A stretch of 64,000 nucleotides of DNA, from positions 248,001 through 312,000 of the forward strand of contig NZ_CP036282.1 of assembly GCF_006974105.1 (NCBI RefSeq), read 5' to 3'. This DNA comes from Rhodoferax aquaticus (GTDB lineage Bacteria; Pseudomonadota; Gammaproteobacteria; Burkholderiales; Burkholderiaceae_C). Position numbers and translations under genes: made by a program. The notes under the pieces were generated by a model. The model had not been told where the DNA came from and made no database searches. It saw only the letters and a list, made by a program, of their open reading frames with translations. Positions 34,456 through 42,795 of this stretch are shown in pieces; the first letter of the stretch is position 1, and every line of letters begins with the position of its first letter.

Positions 34456-34518
34456 TTGGAGCGTGCCGTGGCCGACATCAACGGCTTTCTGGTAGAACTC
34501 TGCACACCCATGGCATAA
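34456..34518 (+). pseudogene. Internally deleted VOC gene relic 2
   Basis: The frame reads LERAVADINGFLVELCTPMA and stop, joining LERAVA from the middle of the intact VOC protein directly to DINGFLVELCTPMA at its end. The deletion (about 22 codons) has short shared sequence GTGGCCG at its ends. There is no start codon. It lies just upstream of the second VOC gene. Confidence 0.75.
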
Positions 34519-34533
34519 AACAAAGGAGCCCCC

Positions 34534-34929
34534 ATGTTCAGCCACATCATTGTTGGTGTTAACGACCTCGAAGCGTCCAAACGCTTTTACGACGCCCTGT
34601 TGGGCACCCTGGGCGTCAAGCCCGGTATCAATGTGCACAACGGCATTGTTGGCCGCTACTTCTACCGCACGCCCACCGGATCCTTCGGCATTACCCAGCC
34701 GCTCAATGGCGAGCCCGCCACGCACGGCAACGGCAGCACCATCGGCTTCACCATGGCGTCAATCGAGCAGGCCGACGCGTTTCACGCCGCAGGTGTAGCC
34801 AACGGCGGCACTACTTGCGAAGACCCACCCGGCTGGCGCGACGGCTCCGTGGGCAAGCTCTACCTAGCCTACCTGCGCGACCCCGACGGCAACAAACTCT
34901 GCGCCCTGTTCCGCCCACCCAAGGTGTAG
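34534..34929 (+). CDS. VOC family (glyoxalase-like) protein
   Basis: Second vicinal oxygen chelate protein, 131 residues, not closely similar to the one at 31553. HIIVGVNDLEASKRFYDALL is the first motif with the metal-binding His, and YLRDPDGNKLCALFRP the typical ending. AAAGGAG lies 7 nt before ATG 34534. Probably a small lyase or dioxygenase-like enzyme; no substrate can be inferred. Followed by repeat copy D. Confidence 0.87.
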   Translation: MFSHIIVGVNDLEASKRFYDALLGTLGVKPGINVHNGIVGRYFYRTPTGSFGITQPLNGEPATHGNGSTIGFTMASIEQADAFHAAGVANGGTTCEDPPGWRDGSVGKLYLAYLRDPDGNKLCALFRPPKV

Positions 34930-34935
34930 TTGCTG

Positions 34936-34988
34936 CAGTTTGGATAGCTGCTTGCGCTTGATTGATGGGCGCTAGGGCTCGATTTGGC
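34936..34988 (+). repeat. Dispersed repeat, copy D
   Basis: GGATAGCTGCTTGCGCTTGA then TTGATGGGCGCTAGGGCTCG and ATTTGG. The right half encodes the last residues (SQIEP) and the stop of the convergent XRE regulator gene. Confidence 0.85.
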
Positions 34989-35811
34989 TCAATTGCGCTG
35001 TCAACACAGCCCGCGTAGCCGCATCCGCCGGAAACACATGCTCCACACGCAGGGATGCCAGCGTGATGTCTTGCGGCGTGCCAAAGGTGGAGAACATGCT
35101 GAAGAACGCCAGCTCGCCGTGCGGGGTGGCAAAGCGGGTGGTGAGCACCGGCGCCATTTGGCGCGGCCAGGGCTTGAGCACGCGCTTGCCCAGGCGCTTC
35201 TGGAGTTGCTGCGCCAGCTGCTCCACGCGGGGCAGTATGTCGGGCACCACGCTGGCGTCGTCGCGCATGTGGGCCAGCAGGGCGGGGGCCACTTCTTCGA
35301 GGTTGGTGATGTGCTGCGTCATGCCCTCGGGGTGCAGCATGGCGTCGATCATGTTGATGGGCGTGCCGGGTGGCACATCGGCCAGCCAGGGCATGAGGGT
35401 GGTGGCCAGCCACTGGGCGCCACGGTTCATTTGCAGCACGTTCCACGCGGCGTCCATCACCATGGCGGGCATGGGGTCGTGCGCTTGCAGCAAGCGGCCC
35501 AGTGCCTCGCGCACCGGGGCCAGCACGGCGTCTGCCAGCTCGCTGCCACGGTAGACCGGGGCAAACCCGGCCTGTTGCAGCGCCACGTTGCGCAGCGCCA
35601 GCGGTGCTTGCAGCTCGTGCAACCAGCTCAGCAGCAGCTCCCGGCTGGGCTGGGCGCGGCCGCTCTCCACAAAGCTCACATGCCGCTGGCTCACGCCCAT
35701 ACGCAGGGCCAGTTCTAGCTGGCTCAGGCGCTTGGACTTGCGCGCAGTTTGTAGCGTGGTTTGCAGGCTATCGGGCAAGCTATCTGGCAGGCGGGCGGTG
35801 CTGGGGTCCAT
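34972..35811 (-). CDS. XRE-family regulator with MmyB-like ligand domain
   Basis: Transcriptional regulator of 279 residues. The N-terminal helix-turn-helix (about 15-75) reads RLSQLELALRMGVSQRHVSF then ESGRAQPSRELL. The C-terminal MmyB-like domain (about 100-270) contains VMDAAWNVLQMNRGAQWL and GTPINMIDAMLHPEG, a pocket proposed to bind fatty-acid-like ligands in relatives. Divergent from a small membrane-protein gene at 35936 with about 125 bp between, so it probably controls that gene and itself. Its final codons come from a repeat copy. Confidence 0.87.
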   Translation of the reverse strand: MDPSTARLPDSLPDSLQTTLQTARKSKRLSQLELALRMGVSQRHVSFVESGRAQPSRELLLSWLHELQAPLALRNVALQQAGFAPVYRGSELADAVLAPVREALGRLLQAHDPMPAMVMDAAWNVLQMNRGAQWLATTLMPWLADVPPGTPINMIDAMLHPEGMTQHITNLEEVAPALLAHMRDDASVVPDILPRVEQLAQQLQKRLGKRVLKPWPRQMAPVLTTRFATPHGELAFFSMFSTFGTPQDITLASLRVEHVFPADAATRAVLTAQLSQIEP

Positions 35812-35935
35812 AGCACCATTGAATCACAGGGCTGCGCGTTCGCAATTACCTGCCACGTAATTGCGGCTATGCAAATGCCTGCGCACACTTGGCGGGTCGG
35901 CGTTTGTTGCAGACACCACTACACAAGGAATATTT

Positions 35936-36226
35936 ATGAACAAAGCTCTGTTGAGCACCGTACTGATAGCTTTTGGTGCCCTGACCGTCTACACCCTGGC
36001 GCACTACGGCGGCCTGCTTGAGTGGTTGGCGTTTTACACGCGTGACCCAGCCAGCTGGCAGATATTTGCCGACCTGGTGATCACCATGTGCTTGCTGCTG
36101 GTCTTCATCCGCCGCGACGCCCAAGCCACAGGCCGCCCCTTTGTGCCTTGGGCCATAGCCTGCCTCGCCCTCGGTTCATTTGGCCCGCTGCTGTACTTCA
36201 TCACGGCGAAGAAGCGGCTTGCTTGA
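35936..36226 (+). CDS. Small membrane protein, DUF2834-like
   Basis: Protein of 96 residues with three hydrophobic helices (LLSTVLIAFGALTVYTLA; IFADLVITMCLLLVFI; AIACLALGSFGPLLYFIT). The arrangement resembles DUF2834 membrane proteins, function unknown. ATG 35936 has AAGGAA upstream. It is divergent from the MmyB-type regulator, the common pairing for such regulators with a target gene. Confidence 0.7.
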   Translation: MNKALLSTVLIAFGALTVYTLAHYGGLLEWLAFYTRDPASWQIFADLVITMCLLLVFIRRDAQATGRPFVPWAIACLALGSFGPLLYFITAKKRLA

Positions 36227-36244
36227 TGCGCGCAATTGGCGTGG

Positions 36245-37582
36245 CTAGCCCAAGTGCGCCAAGTTCTCCGCACATATTTGCCTGAACCCGGCCGAGATGC
36301 GCGCATCGTTTGCCGCCGCGGCCCAGAACGTGCGCGCTAGTGCTATGGCGCGGGGCCATTCGGGCAGTGTGGCGGCCGTGGGTTGTAGGGGGCGCTCGGC
36401 AAAGTTGCGCGGTACCAACTCGCCGCCTACGGGGGCGTAGAGCATAGGCAGCATGTCGTAGGCGGGGGACAGCACCCAGTCGTCGTCTTGCAGCAGCAGA
36501 GAGATGTTGCCGTAGTGGCGGTCGGTGTTGGCGATGAGCACGCCATAGGCTTCCAGCAGGCGCAGGGTGCGGGCGTCGTCGGGGCGCAGCAACTGGCGCT
36601 CTTGCATGCGGTCGGCAGTGGCGGCCCAGTTGTCCATGGCGCCCACGTATTCAGCGTCGTACACCATCAGCGACACCATGCCGACGCGGCCAACCGGGCC
36701 GCCTCCATGGCCGGGGCCTTGGGCGGTGCGGTCAAAGCGCTCGGCCTCAAGAAACACGCGACCCGCGCCGGTGCATATCTGCGTTGTGGCTGCCGACACC
36801 CCGGCGTTGGCCAGCGTTTGCAAGGCCAGGTGTTCACACACCAACAGGTCGCGCGTGCGCTGGTCGGCAGGTGCGCCGCCCGCGGGTGAGAACTTCACCA
36901 GCACCGGGCGTCCGGCGGTGATGGCGCAAAACTTGGGCTGCTCGCCCCCGGCAGATGAGCCACCCAAGGTGCCTTGCATGGCCGCGTCGGCCAAGGCAGG
37001 GTAGTCCTCACTGGAGGCGGCGCGGCTGGCGCGGTCGGCCAGGGTGTGGAAGCGCGCAAAGGCAGGCTCGCCCACCACCAGGTTGCCCGGCAGGTCATCC
37101 CCATACAGGGCCAAGGCGCGCAGCACGTCGTCATCACTCCAGTAGCGCGGGTCATTGCCCAGCTGTAAATCGGGGTGGCTGTGCGCAAAGGTGCGGCCCA
37201 TAAAACCTTGGGGGCGCATATCGTCCAGAAACCAGGGTAGGCCATCAAAACGCTTGCTCAGTCCGTCTTCTTCGTCCACCCACACCGCGCCGCCTGCCAA
37301 TGGCACGAGCTTGGCAAAAGGGCTGGCTTGGCCTTGTGCGTCGATGCGCATCACCGCAATGCTGCGCCCCACGTCGCGCACCGTGCGTGGCAACACATAC
37401 CGCTGCTTACGCGCAGCGCCTACTTTGAGCACCTGGCCCGACTGAATCAGCGGCGCCATGGCCCGCGACACCGTGGGCTGGCTCACGCCAAGCTGGGCTT
37501 GCAGCTCAGCGCTGGTCAGCACGCTGCCTTGGCGCATCAAGGCCTGAAGAATGGCTTGGGTGAGGTCCGCAGGCTTGGGCAT
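36245..37582 (-). CDS. yjjJ: HipA-family serine kinase toxin, YjjJ type
   Basis: Protein of 445 residues. The N-terminal winged helix (SVLTSAELQAQLGVSQPTVS) may bind DNA; the rest is a HipA-like kinase. SSAGGEQPKF (near residue 212) is the glycine-rich loop, LIANTDRHYGNIS (near 345) contains the catalytic Asp and Asn, and SPAYDMLPM (near 377) the metal-binding Asp, so the kinase looks intact. Unlike HipBA modules there is no adjacent hipB; YjjJ members are orphan toxins with a fused HTH. The upstream region (37583-37660) is AT-rich with a repeated ATGAATA that could be an operator. Confidence 0.88.
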   Translation of the reverse strand: MPKPADLTQAILQALMRQGSVLTSAELQAQLGVSQPTVSRAMAPLIQSGQVLKVGAARKQRYVLPRTVRDVGRSIAVMRIDAQGQASPFAKLVPLAGGAVWVDEEDGLSKRFDGLPWFLDDMRPQGFMGRTFAHSHPDLQLGNDPRYWSDDDVLRALALYGDDLPGNLVVGEPAFARFHTLADRASRAASSEDYPALADAAMQGTLGGSSAGGEQPKFCAITAGRPVLVKFSPAGGAPADQRTRDLLVCEHLALQTLANAGVSAATTQICTGAGRVFLEAERFDRTAQGPGHGGGPVGRVGMVSLMVYDAEYVGAMDNWAATADRMQERQLLRPDDARTLRLLEAYGVLIANTDRHYGNISLLLQDDDWVLSPAYDMLPMLYAPVGGELVPRNFAERPLQPTAATLPEWPRAIALARTFWAAAANDARISAGFRQICAENLAHLG

Positions 37583-37686
37583 GAATAATTATATGAATAG
37601 ATACTTTTTAACAAAATTCTATTTATAACAATGGCTTAGCTGCAACTGTGAATAGATTTTAATGGCCTGTGAATGGCAAGTTGTAG

Positions 37687-38415
37687 CTACGCCGCCCGAA
37701 TGTCCGCCACGTTGCGGTTCATCCAGTGGCGTACGGCGTGCTGGTACAGCCAGCGCTTGATGCCCGACAGATTGGTGCCGTGGGCGGCATAGAAGTCGTC
37801 GGGCGCGGGGAAGACTCCGTAGTCGTGGTTGATGCCGTCTTTTTGGATGTAGGTGTCGGTGCCGCACCAGTCCACGCCGGGCTTTTGCAGGTTGGGGGTG
37901 GCAGCGCCAAAGCCGCAAAACGGGCCGCTGTGCCCGGCAAACTTGAGTTGCAGCGCGCGCAGGTAAGCGCGGTCCAAGATAAAGCCCTCTAGGTTGACCC
38001 AGCGCCCGTCAAACCACACCTCCACCCAGCTGTGGATGATGCTGGGCGGCGCTAGCCAGTAGGCCACGCCGGTAATGGCGCCGCGCTGCAAACGCTTGTG
38101 GATGGTGAAGCCATGAAAGCGGCAGGGCACGCCCAGTGCGCGCAGCAGCGCCATCAAGAGCGTGCCTTTGGTGTTGCACTGGCCCATGCCATCGGCCAGC
38201 ACCTGCGAGGCCCGTAAGTCGTCAGCCGCGTTGTAGCCAAACGCTACCTCGTCCCGCACAAACGCATAGGCCGCCCCAATGCGCTCAAACACCGGCAGGC
38301 CTCGCCATGTGCGCGTGTCAATCAGCAGTTGAATGCTGGCGTGTTGGTAGTCCAGCAGCGCGGTGGGCTGGGTCAGGGGTTTGAGCAACCCCGATTCGTG
38401 TAATTGCGGCTCCAT
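37687..38415 (-). CDS. Transglutaminase-like domain protein
   Basis: Transglutaminase/cysteine-protease-fold protein, about 242 residues. GMGQCNTKGTLLMALLRALG contains the active-site Cys, and IIHSWVEVWFDGRWVNLEGF the catalytic His and following acidic region. Likely a hydrolase or amidase; substrate unknown. ATG 38415 is chosen for GGAG about 7 nt upstream. The same reading frame runs on upstream into a Fic relic without a stop until 38659, so a fused product from an earlier start is possible but unlikely. Confidence 0.78.
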   Translation of the reverse strand: MEPQLHESGLLKPLTQPTALLDYQHASIQLLIDTRTWRGLPVFERIGAAYAFVRDEVAFGYNAADDLRASQVLADGMGQCNTKGTLLMALLRALGVPCRFHGFTIHKRLQRGAITGVAYWLAPPSIIHSWVEVWFDGRWVNLEGFILDRAYLRALQLKFAGHSGPFCGFGAATPNLQKPGVDWCGTDTYIQKDGINHDYGVFPAPDDFYAAHGTNLSGIKRWLYQHAVRHWMNRNVADIRAA

Positions 38416-38481
38416 GTGAACGCTCCAATGCAAAAGTGAAAGGCAGATAAGGCATTGGGCAGCCTGTAGCCACTTTAGAGT

Positions 38482-39054
38482 CAAGCGGGCGCGCATGGTG
38501 CCAAAGTCCAGCATATCGGCCATAAAGCGCACTTGGTCGAGGCAGGTGTCGAGCACATAGTCGACCCAGGCGATCAGGGCTTGCTCGCTGAGCTTGCCGC
38601 GTCCGTCTAGGTCACCACGGCGCAGGCTGTCGGCGTCAGACAGCAGAGCGTAATAGCGCTAGGTGCTGCTTGCAAATCCTCGTAGTGGCGACCACAGGCC
38701 ACCGGTGTAGCCCATACTGGTAAGCCAAGTGTGGGTGTGCAGCCGCATGACACGTCCATTGCCGTCTACAAACGGGTGCACCCATGCCAGTCGCTGCTTT
38801 GCCGCGAGCGCGGCGTTGTGCGAAAAGTCTTGCCGTAGTGCTTGGTCAGTCTCGTGTGGCCGCGTGTGTTGGCCTTCTATACGGTTGGTGTAGTACGCGT
38901 TCATGCTGCGCAAAAGGGCGCGCAGTTCAGGTGGCACCCGGGTCCCGGTTAGTAGTGTGGCGGTGCGAGAAAGGTCGTGTGCCTTGGCAAGCAGGGGCTC
39001 CATGCGGGAGTCTGCTGGCATGAGCGGTTCAAACTGATGGATTTGCGAATACAT
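38482..39054 (-). pseudogene. Broken Fic-family gene
   Basis: From ATG 39054 the frame encodes the Fic N-terminal region (YTNRIEGQHTRPHETDQALR; TNRIEG contains the S/TxxxEG inhibitory motif) and WVHPFVDGNGRVMRLHTHTW, the complete Fic core. About 70 codons expected between AAKQRLA and AWVHP are missing. After GLWSPLRGF an in-frame TAG (38659-38661) replaces a usual Glu; the same frame then continues with RYYALLSDADSLRRGDLDGR and CLDQVRFMADMLDFGTMRAR, again typical Fic sequence, before running into the transglutaminase gene. It has thus lost an internal part, gained a nonsense codon and lost its C-terminus. Confidence 0.82.
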
Positions 39055-39178
39055 CCATCCGTTCTGCCAACTTTGACAAGTTTGTAAACAAATGAATTTA
39101 AACGATTATTTCTAACTATTGCCAACTTAAATGCGCTTATCCCTGCGAGCGCGCTGTGCTGGCTGTGCCATGCTCACT

Positions 39179-39311
39179 CCACCAAGCGCGAGTACCCAAT
39201 GCCGCCGCCTTTTTCTACGCGGATCTGGGCAGGAATGCGCTCTTTGAGCGCTTCTACAGGCTGATGATGCCGATCATCTTGCCGCTGGCGTTGAGCGAGT
39301 CTAGGGCGGTG
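39179..39311 (-). pseudogene. Duplicated 3'-end fragment of sbcC
   Basis: About 130 bp nearly identical to 43060-43192, the last ~45 codons of the intact sbcC gene, with a few substitutions and a 1-nt deletion (CTACAGG against CTACGTGG). The minus strand still reads into RLVE and a stop. It lies left of the T6SS effector block, while the intact gene lies right of it. The rest of the space 39055-39360 holds no gene; 39060-39120 is AT-rich and may be the old promoter of the broken Fic gene. Confidence 0.9.
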
Positions 39312-39360
39312 CGCGCACCATTGCCCTCGTCTTTGTCGGTGTCTAGCAATGCGGAATCAC

Positions 39361-41298
39361 TCATGGGGATGTACTCATAGAAGTTGTGTAGGTCGGGGTG
39401 GCGTCGGTGGTGGCCTTGCGCCCTGCCAGGCGCTGTGCGTTGTCGGCCTGGGCGAGGGCTTTGGCATAGGCATCCGCCCGGTTGCCAAAAAACATGCGCC
39501 GGAACTTGAACAGGCCGTAGCCGTTTGCGCTGTACTCGTTGAACGCATCTCCTATAAAGCCCGCCAGCGCGTCGTGCACATAGGTATCAAAAAACGCAAC
39601 CACCGCCGGGGGCACCGTCGGGACATGGCCCGCGCTGGCGCTGGCATCGCCATCGACCAGCGCATGCAGCAGCTCGGCCACATCCAGCTCGGGGTGGTCT
39701 GCATTGCGCAGCAGCACGCCGCCGTCTTTTTGCAAGCGCAGGCGCAGCCGTGCCCATTCCAGGGTCACTTGTACAGCGGCAGGCGGGTTGATGATGCGTT
39801 CGGCCTTTTCCATGCGCAGCAGCACGGCTTCGGCTGCGTTGGGCACGCGGATGGCACCCATGCGCGGCGCATCGCGGGCCACCACCGCACGCGCCGCAGC
39901 GCCCGCGCGGGACAGCGCCTCTGCCAGATCGTTCTGCGTCTGTAGCATCAGCTTGCGCTCGGCCTCGGTGGCGGCGCGCACAAAGCTGCGATGGCCGTAG
40001 GCCTCGCGGCAGGCGATGCGGTAGCGCAGGTACCAAGCCCAGTGGGCGCGGTGCTGCTGCTCCACCGAGCCCGGCGCCACCCCCACCGCCTGCAGATAGG
40101 CCTGGTGCGCGGCCACAGCCTCTGCGCTGGGGATGAGGTTGTCGTAATAGCCCTGGCCTTTCGCTTTCAACACATTCAGGCGATACAGCGGCACCCCCCA
40201 ACTCAGCGCCGCGTTGTACATGGCCATGCCGGGTATGCGGGCCAGCCCATCGCGCTTGCCCTGGGCGCTGCGGGTGTAGCCACCGCCCCCCACATCCGAG
40301 TGCGAGCCGGGGTACACACTTTCGCGCACGTTGGGGGGGTAGGCTGCGTCCACCCGCACGCTGTCGCAGGGGAAGCTGGCGCGCACCTCGTGGGCCGCCA
40401 CATAGTGTTCGCAGTGTTTGACGGCGGGGTGGATTTGCAGGTTGTCGTCCGCCCAGGCGTAGTGGCCGTCGGATTCGAGCGCTTTGTTACCCGCCACCGT
40501 GCCACCCACGCCCACCGAGGCCACGGTGTCAAACAAGCCCATAAAGCGCACTTGCAGCGGAACACCGGCAAACAGGTAAGTCGCGGTACGCGCATCACTG
40601 CCCTGCTGCTCGCACAGGCCGTAAAGCCAGTTCACCCAGGCGCGGGCTTGGGCGGCCCCGCGCGAGAAGCCGAATACGTCCACCACGATGCGGTCTAGCC
40701 CGGGCTTGGTGGAGACCTTCAGGTTGGCTTTGAGCTGCTGCTGCAGCAAGGCAAAGTGGCGTTGCCGCTCAGGGGGCATCATGCCCTGGAGCATTAGGGT
40801 TCTTGACGGGCTTGCGCTGGCAGGAATCAGCGTCCGCGTGATGGCATAGTCATTCACCGCATTGAACACTTGCAACAAACCCCACAGAATGCGTTGTTCA
40901 CCCCCTGCCCCCAGAGCACCGCCCCCTATACTGCCTACATCACCAATGTCCTCAAACGGCGTGCCTACTCCGGGGGCGTAAAACTTGTATAGCCCGTCGG
41001 TGGCTTGGGCACCCTTCATCCCGTCTTTGTAGGCGTAGAACAAGCGCACCACGTTGCTGGGCTTTTGCTGCTCTAGGGGCACATTGCCGTTGTCGTAGTC
41101 CAGCTTCTCGTTGTTGCCGGTGCCGTCAAAGAACATGCCGACATACACATTGCCGCTGCAGCTCAGCACCGGGGATGCCAGCTTGGCATACTGCTGCACG
41201 GCGCGCATGCGCTCGGCAGGTGTGAGGGTGGGCGTGGGCACGCTGCCTGCCGGGCAGCTTTGGGCGGGTGCGGGTGGTGTGTTGGAGGTGGTGCTCAT
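39361..41298 (-). CDS. DUF2235 (Tle1-type) T6SS phospholipase effector
   Basis: Protein of 645 residues with the DUF2235 alpha/beta-hydrolase domain of T6SS lipase effectors of the Tle1 family. VYVGMFFDGTGNN opens the domain; VFGFSRGAAQARAW (near residue 215) is the GxSxG nucleophile elbow; GLFDTVASVG carries the acid and YPGSHSDVGGGG the catalytic His, so it looks active. The C-terminal ~250 residues are Ala/Arg-rich and helical. Family role: cleaves phospholipids in rival cells. ATG overlaps the stop of a DUF3304 lipoprotein gene just upstream, its probable immunity factor. No T6SS structural gene or vgrG is present in this window. Confidence 0.85.
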   Translation of the reverse strand: MSTTSNTPPAPAQSCPAGSVPTPTLTPAERMRAVQQYAKLASPVLSCSGNVYVGMFFDGTGNNEKLDYDNGNVPLEQQKPSNVVRLFYAYKDGMKGAQATDGLYKFYAPGVGTPFEDIGDVGSIGGGALGAGGEQRILWGLLQVFNAVNDYAITRTLIPASASPSRTLMLQGMMPPERQRHFALLQQQLKANLKVSTKPGLDRIVVDVFGFSRGAAQARAWVNWLYGLCEQQGSDARTATYLFAGVPLQVRFMGLFDTVASVGVGGTVAGNKALESDGHYAWADDNLQIHPAVKHCEHYVAAHEVRASFPCDSVRVDAAYPPNVRESVYPGSHSDVGGGGYTRSAQGKRDGLARIPGMAMYNAALSWGVPLYRLNVLKAKGQGYYDNLIPSAEAVAAHQAYLQAVGVAPGSVEQQHRAHWAWYLRYRIACREAYGHRSFVRAATEAERKLMLQTQNDLAEALSRAGAAARAVVARDAPRMGAIRVPNAAEAVLLRMEKAERIINPPAAVQVTLEWARLRLRLQKDGGVLLRNADHPELDVAELLHALVDGDASASAGHVPTVPPAVVAFFDTYVHDALAGFIGDAFNEYSANGYGLFKFRRMFFGNRADAYAKALAQADNAQRLAGRKATTDATPTYTTSMSTSP

Positions 41299-41822
41299 GG
41301 TTGGGCGGAGGGCTGAGTGGCGGGTTGAACAGCAGGCGAGGGAGTGGCCTGCACGGCATCGGGCGGCGTGGGGGCATCCCAGCGCAAATCGGCGGGGTAG
41401 TCAGGGTGGCGAATCCCCAAGGGCGTGACCAGCACTTTGACTTTGTGGTCGGGGAAGAAGTGCACTGCCAAGCGGTCGATGTCGTTTTGCTTGTACCGGG
41501 GGAGTTCGACTTCGGCTTCTTGGGGCGGCGGTGCGGGCGGCAACTCGGTGCCCCCTTGGTACACCCAGCGCACCTTGACCTTGATGCCGGGGCGCCACTG
41601 GCTGGGGATGGTGGTGCAGCAGGTGGTTCCACCGCCGCCGCTTTCGGGAAGCAGCATCATTCCCATGCTGCCATTGACACTGAAGGTGTAGATGGAGCGG
41701 TTGCTGGTGTGGTTGTAGCCTGTGACCCCCGCGCTAGAGGTTGGCTCCGCGCAACCGGTCAGGGCGGCCAGGGCCAAGACTGCGGCCATGGGCGCCAAAG
41801 CCTTGCGCACGCCGTGGGCCAT
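41295..41822 (-). CDS. DUF3304 lipoprotein, probable immunity protein (copy 1)
   Basis: Lipoprotein of about 175 residues: signal with lipobox LAALTGC, then GVTGYNHTSNRSIYTFSVNG, a CC pair (TTCCTTIPSQW), GIKVKVRW and a long conserved tail, as in DUF3304 proteins that accompany Tle effectors. Proposed role: periplasmic protection of the producer against the cognate lipase. The start ATG 41822 is the first Met before a normal signal peptide; a longer frame extends into a truncated lipase copy. It overlaps the tle1 start by 4 nt. Nearly identical at both ends to copy 2, but the middle differs. Confidence 0.82.
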   Translation of the reverse strand: MAHGVRKALAPMAAVLALAALTGCAEPTSSAGVTGYNHTSNRSIYTFSVNGSMGMMLLPESGGGGTTCCTTIPSQWRPGIKVKVRWVYQGGTELPPAPPPQEAEVELPRYKQNDIDRLAVHFFPDHKVKVLVTPLGIRHPDYPADLRWDAPTPPDAVQATPSPAVQPATQPSAQP

Positions 41823-41875
41823 GCGCTTGAGACTGCGGGTGCATCGCGTGTGCAAACTGTGTAGGGTGGATTTAC

Positions 41876-41935
41876 TACGGTTTTGATAGCTTCTAGCCCA
41901 CATTCCATGAGCGCAAGAGGCTGATTTGGCTTCTA
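41876..41935 (+). repeat. Dispersed repeat, copy F
   Basis: GGTTTTGATAGCTTCTAGCC then CACATTCCATGAGCGCAAGA and GGCTGATTTGG. A diverged member of the repeat family, located exactly between the truncated lipase copy and lipoprotein copy 1. Confidence 0.65.
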
Positions 41936-41942
41936 GGTCAAG

Positions 41943-42098
41943 CTCGTGGGCGGCCACACAGTGTTCGCAGTGGGTCACTGCGGGGTGGATTTGCAGCGTG
42001 TCATCCGCCCAGGCGTGGTGGCCGTCGGATGCGAGCGCTTTGTTGCCTGCCGCGCAGCTTTGGGCGGGTGCGGGTGGTGTGTTGGAGGTGGTGCTCAT
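41943..42098 (-). pseudogene. Internally deleted second copy of the tle1 lipase gene
   Basis: From ATG 42098 the frame encodes MSTTSNTPPAPAQSC and AAG, as in the intact lipase, then jumps to NKALASDGHHAWADDTLQIH and PAVTHCEHCVAAHE, which corresponds to about residues 290-325 of the intact protein. About 270 codons are missing between, and all sequence after VAAHE is lost. The catalytic Ser region is gone. Its start still overlaps the stop of lipoprotein copy 2. Confidence 0.88.
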
Positions 42099-42634
42099 GG
42101 TTGGGCGGAGGGCTGAGTGGCGGGTTGAACAGCAGGCGAGGGAATGGCCTGTACGGCATCCGGCGGCGTGGGTGCATCCCAGCGCAAATCGGCGGGGTAG
42201 TCAGGGTGGCGAATCCCCAAGGGCGTGACAAGCACTTTGACTTTGTGGTCGGAGAAGAAGTGCACTGCCAAGCGGTCGATGTCGTTTTGCTTGTACCGGG
42301 GGAGCTCGACTTCGGCTTCGCGCACCTCGGGTTGAGGAGCGGGAATGTCGCGGAAGTTTTGGTATTCCCAACGCACCTTGACCTTGATGCCGGGACGCCA
42401 CTGGCTGGGGATGCTGGTGCAGCAGACGGTTCCACCGCCGCCCTCTTCAGGACCCAAAGGCATACCCATGCTGCCATTGACACTGAAGGTGTAGATGGAG
42501 CGGTTGCTGGTGTGGTTGTAGCCTGTGACCCCCGCGCTGGAGGTTGGCTCCGCGCAACCGATCAGTGCGGCCAGGGCCAAGGTTGCGCAAGTGAATGCAC
42601 GCTGAGTATTTCGTTGCATCGTTAGCCCCTTCAT
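42095..42634 (-). CDS. DUF3304 lipoprotein, probable immunity protein (copy 2)
   Basis: Lipoprotein of 179 residues with lipobox LAALIGC and the same architecture as copy 1. The N-terminal GVTGYNHTSNRSIYTFSVNG and the C-terminal ~75 residues are almost identical to copy 1. The central stretch (QNFRDIPAPQPEVREAE against QGGTELPPAPPPQEAE) differs, so the copies have diverged in a patch. Its own lipase partner is now a relic, making it an orphan immunity protein. ATG 42634 overlaps the stop of an upstream relic frame; ATG 42619 is an alternative. Confidence 0.82.
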   Translation of the reverse strand: MKGLTMQRNTQRAFTCATLALAALIGCAEPTSSAGVTGYNHTSNRSIYTFSVNGSMGMPLGPEEGGGGTVCCTSIPSQWRPGIKVKVRWEYQNFRDIPAPQPEVREAEVELPRYKQNDIDRLAVHFFSDHKVKVLVTPLGIRHPDYPADLRWDAPTPPDAVQAIPSPAVQPATQPSAQP

Positions 42635-42795
42635 TCAAATACCGCACGCGGTAAACAGTAGCCACCGCCCTCGCGCCGCCCGCTGAAGCCGATGGCTTTG
42701 GCCTTGACCCAGATTTGCAGCAAACCCACGTATTCATCGCGCATCACCGGATGCTGGTCGCAGCGGTTCTGTCGCCATAAGCCATTGTGAGGAAG
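42631..42795 (-). pseudogene. 3' relic of an unidentified gene coupled to DUF3304 copy 2
   Basis: An open frame of about 54 codons without a clear start ends GFSGRREGGGYCLPRAVFE and overlaps the next start as ATGA. It looks like a genuine C-terminus (RDEYVGLLQIWVKAKAIGF), but I do not recognise the family. By position it would be the gene preceding the immunity-lipase module, for example a T6SS accessory or chaperone; that is a guess. The stretch 42796-42985 contains no gene. Confidence 0.45.

Noticed and set aside
37687..38556. Transglutaminase with the longer 289-residue N-terminus
   Set aside because: The first ~25 residues (CLDQVRFMADMLDF...) are Fic sequence, not transglutaminase; a ribosome site precedes the ATG at 38415.
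41295..42098. A single 267-residue fusion of lipase N-terminus and DUF3304 lipoprotein
   Set aside because: The frame is open, but the middle comes from a repeat copy and the lipoprotein has its own start and signal peptide at 41822; a fused protein could not be exported as a lipoprotein.
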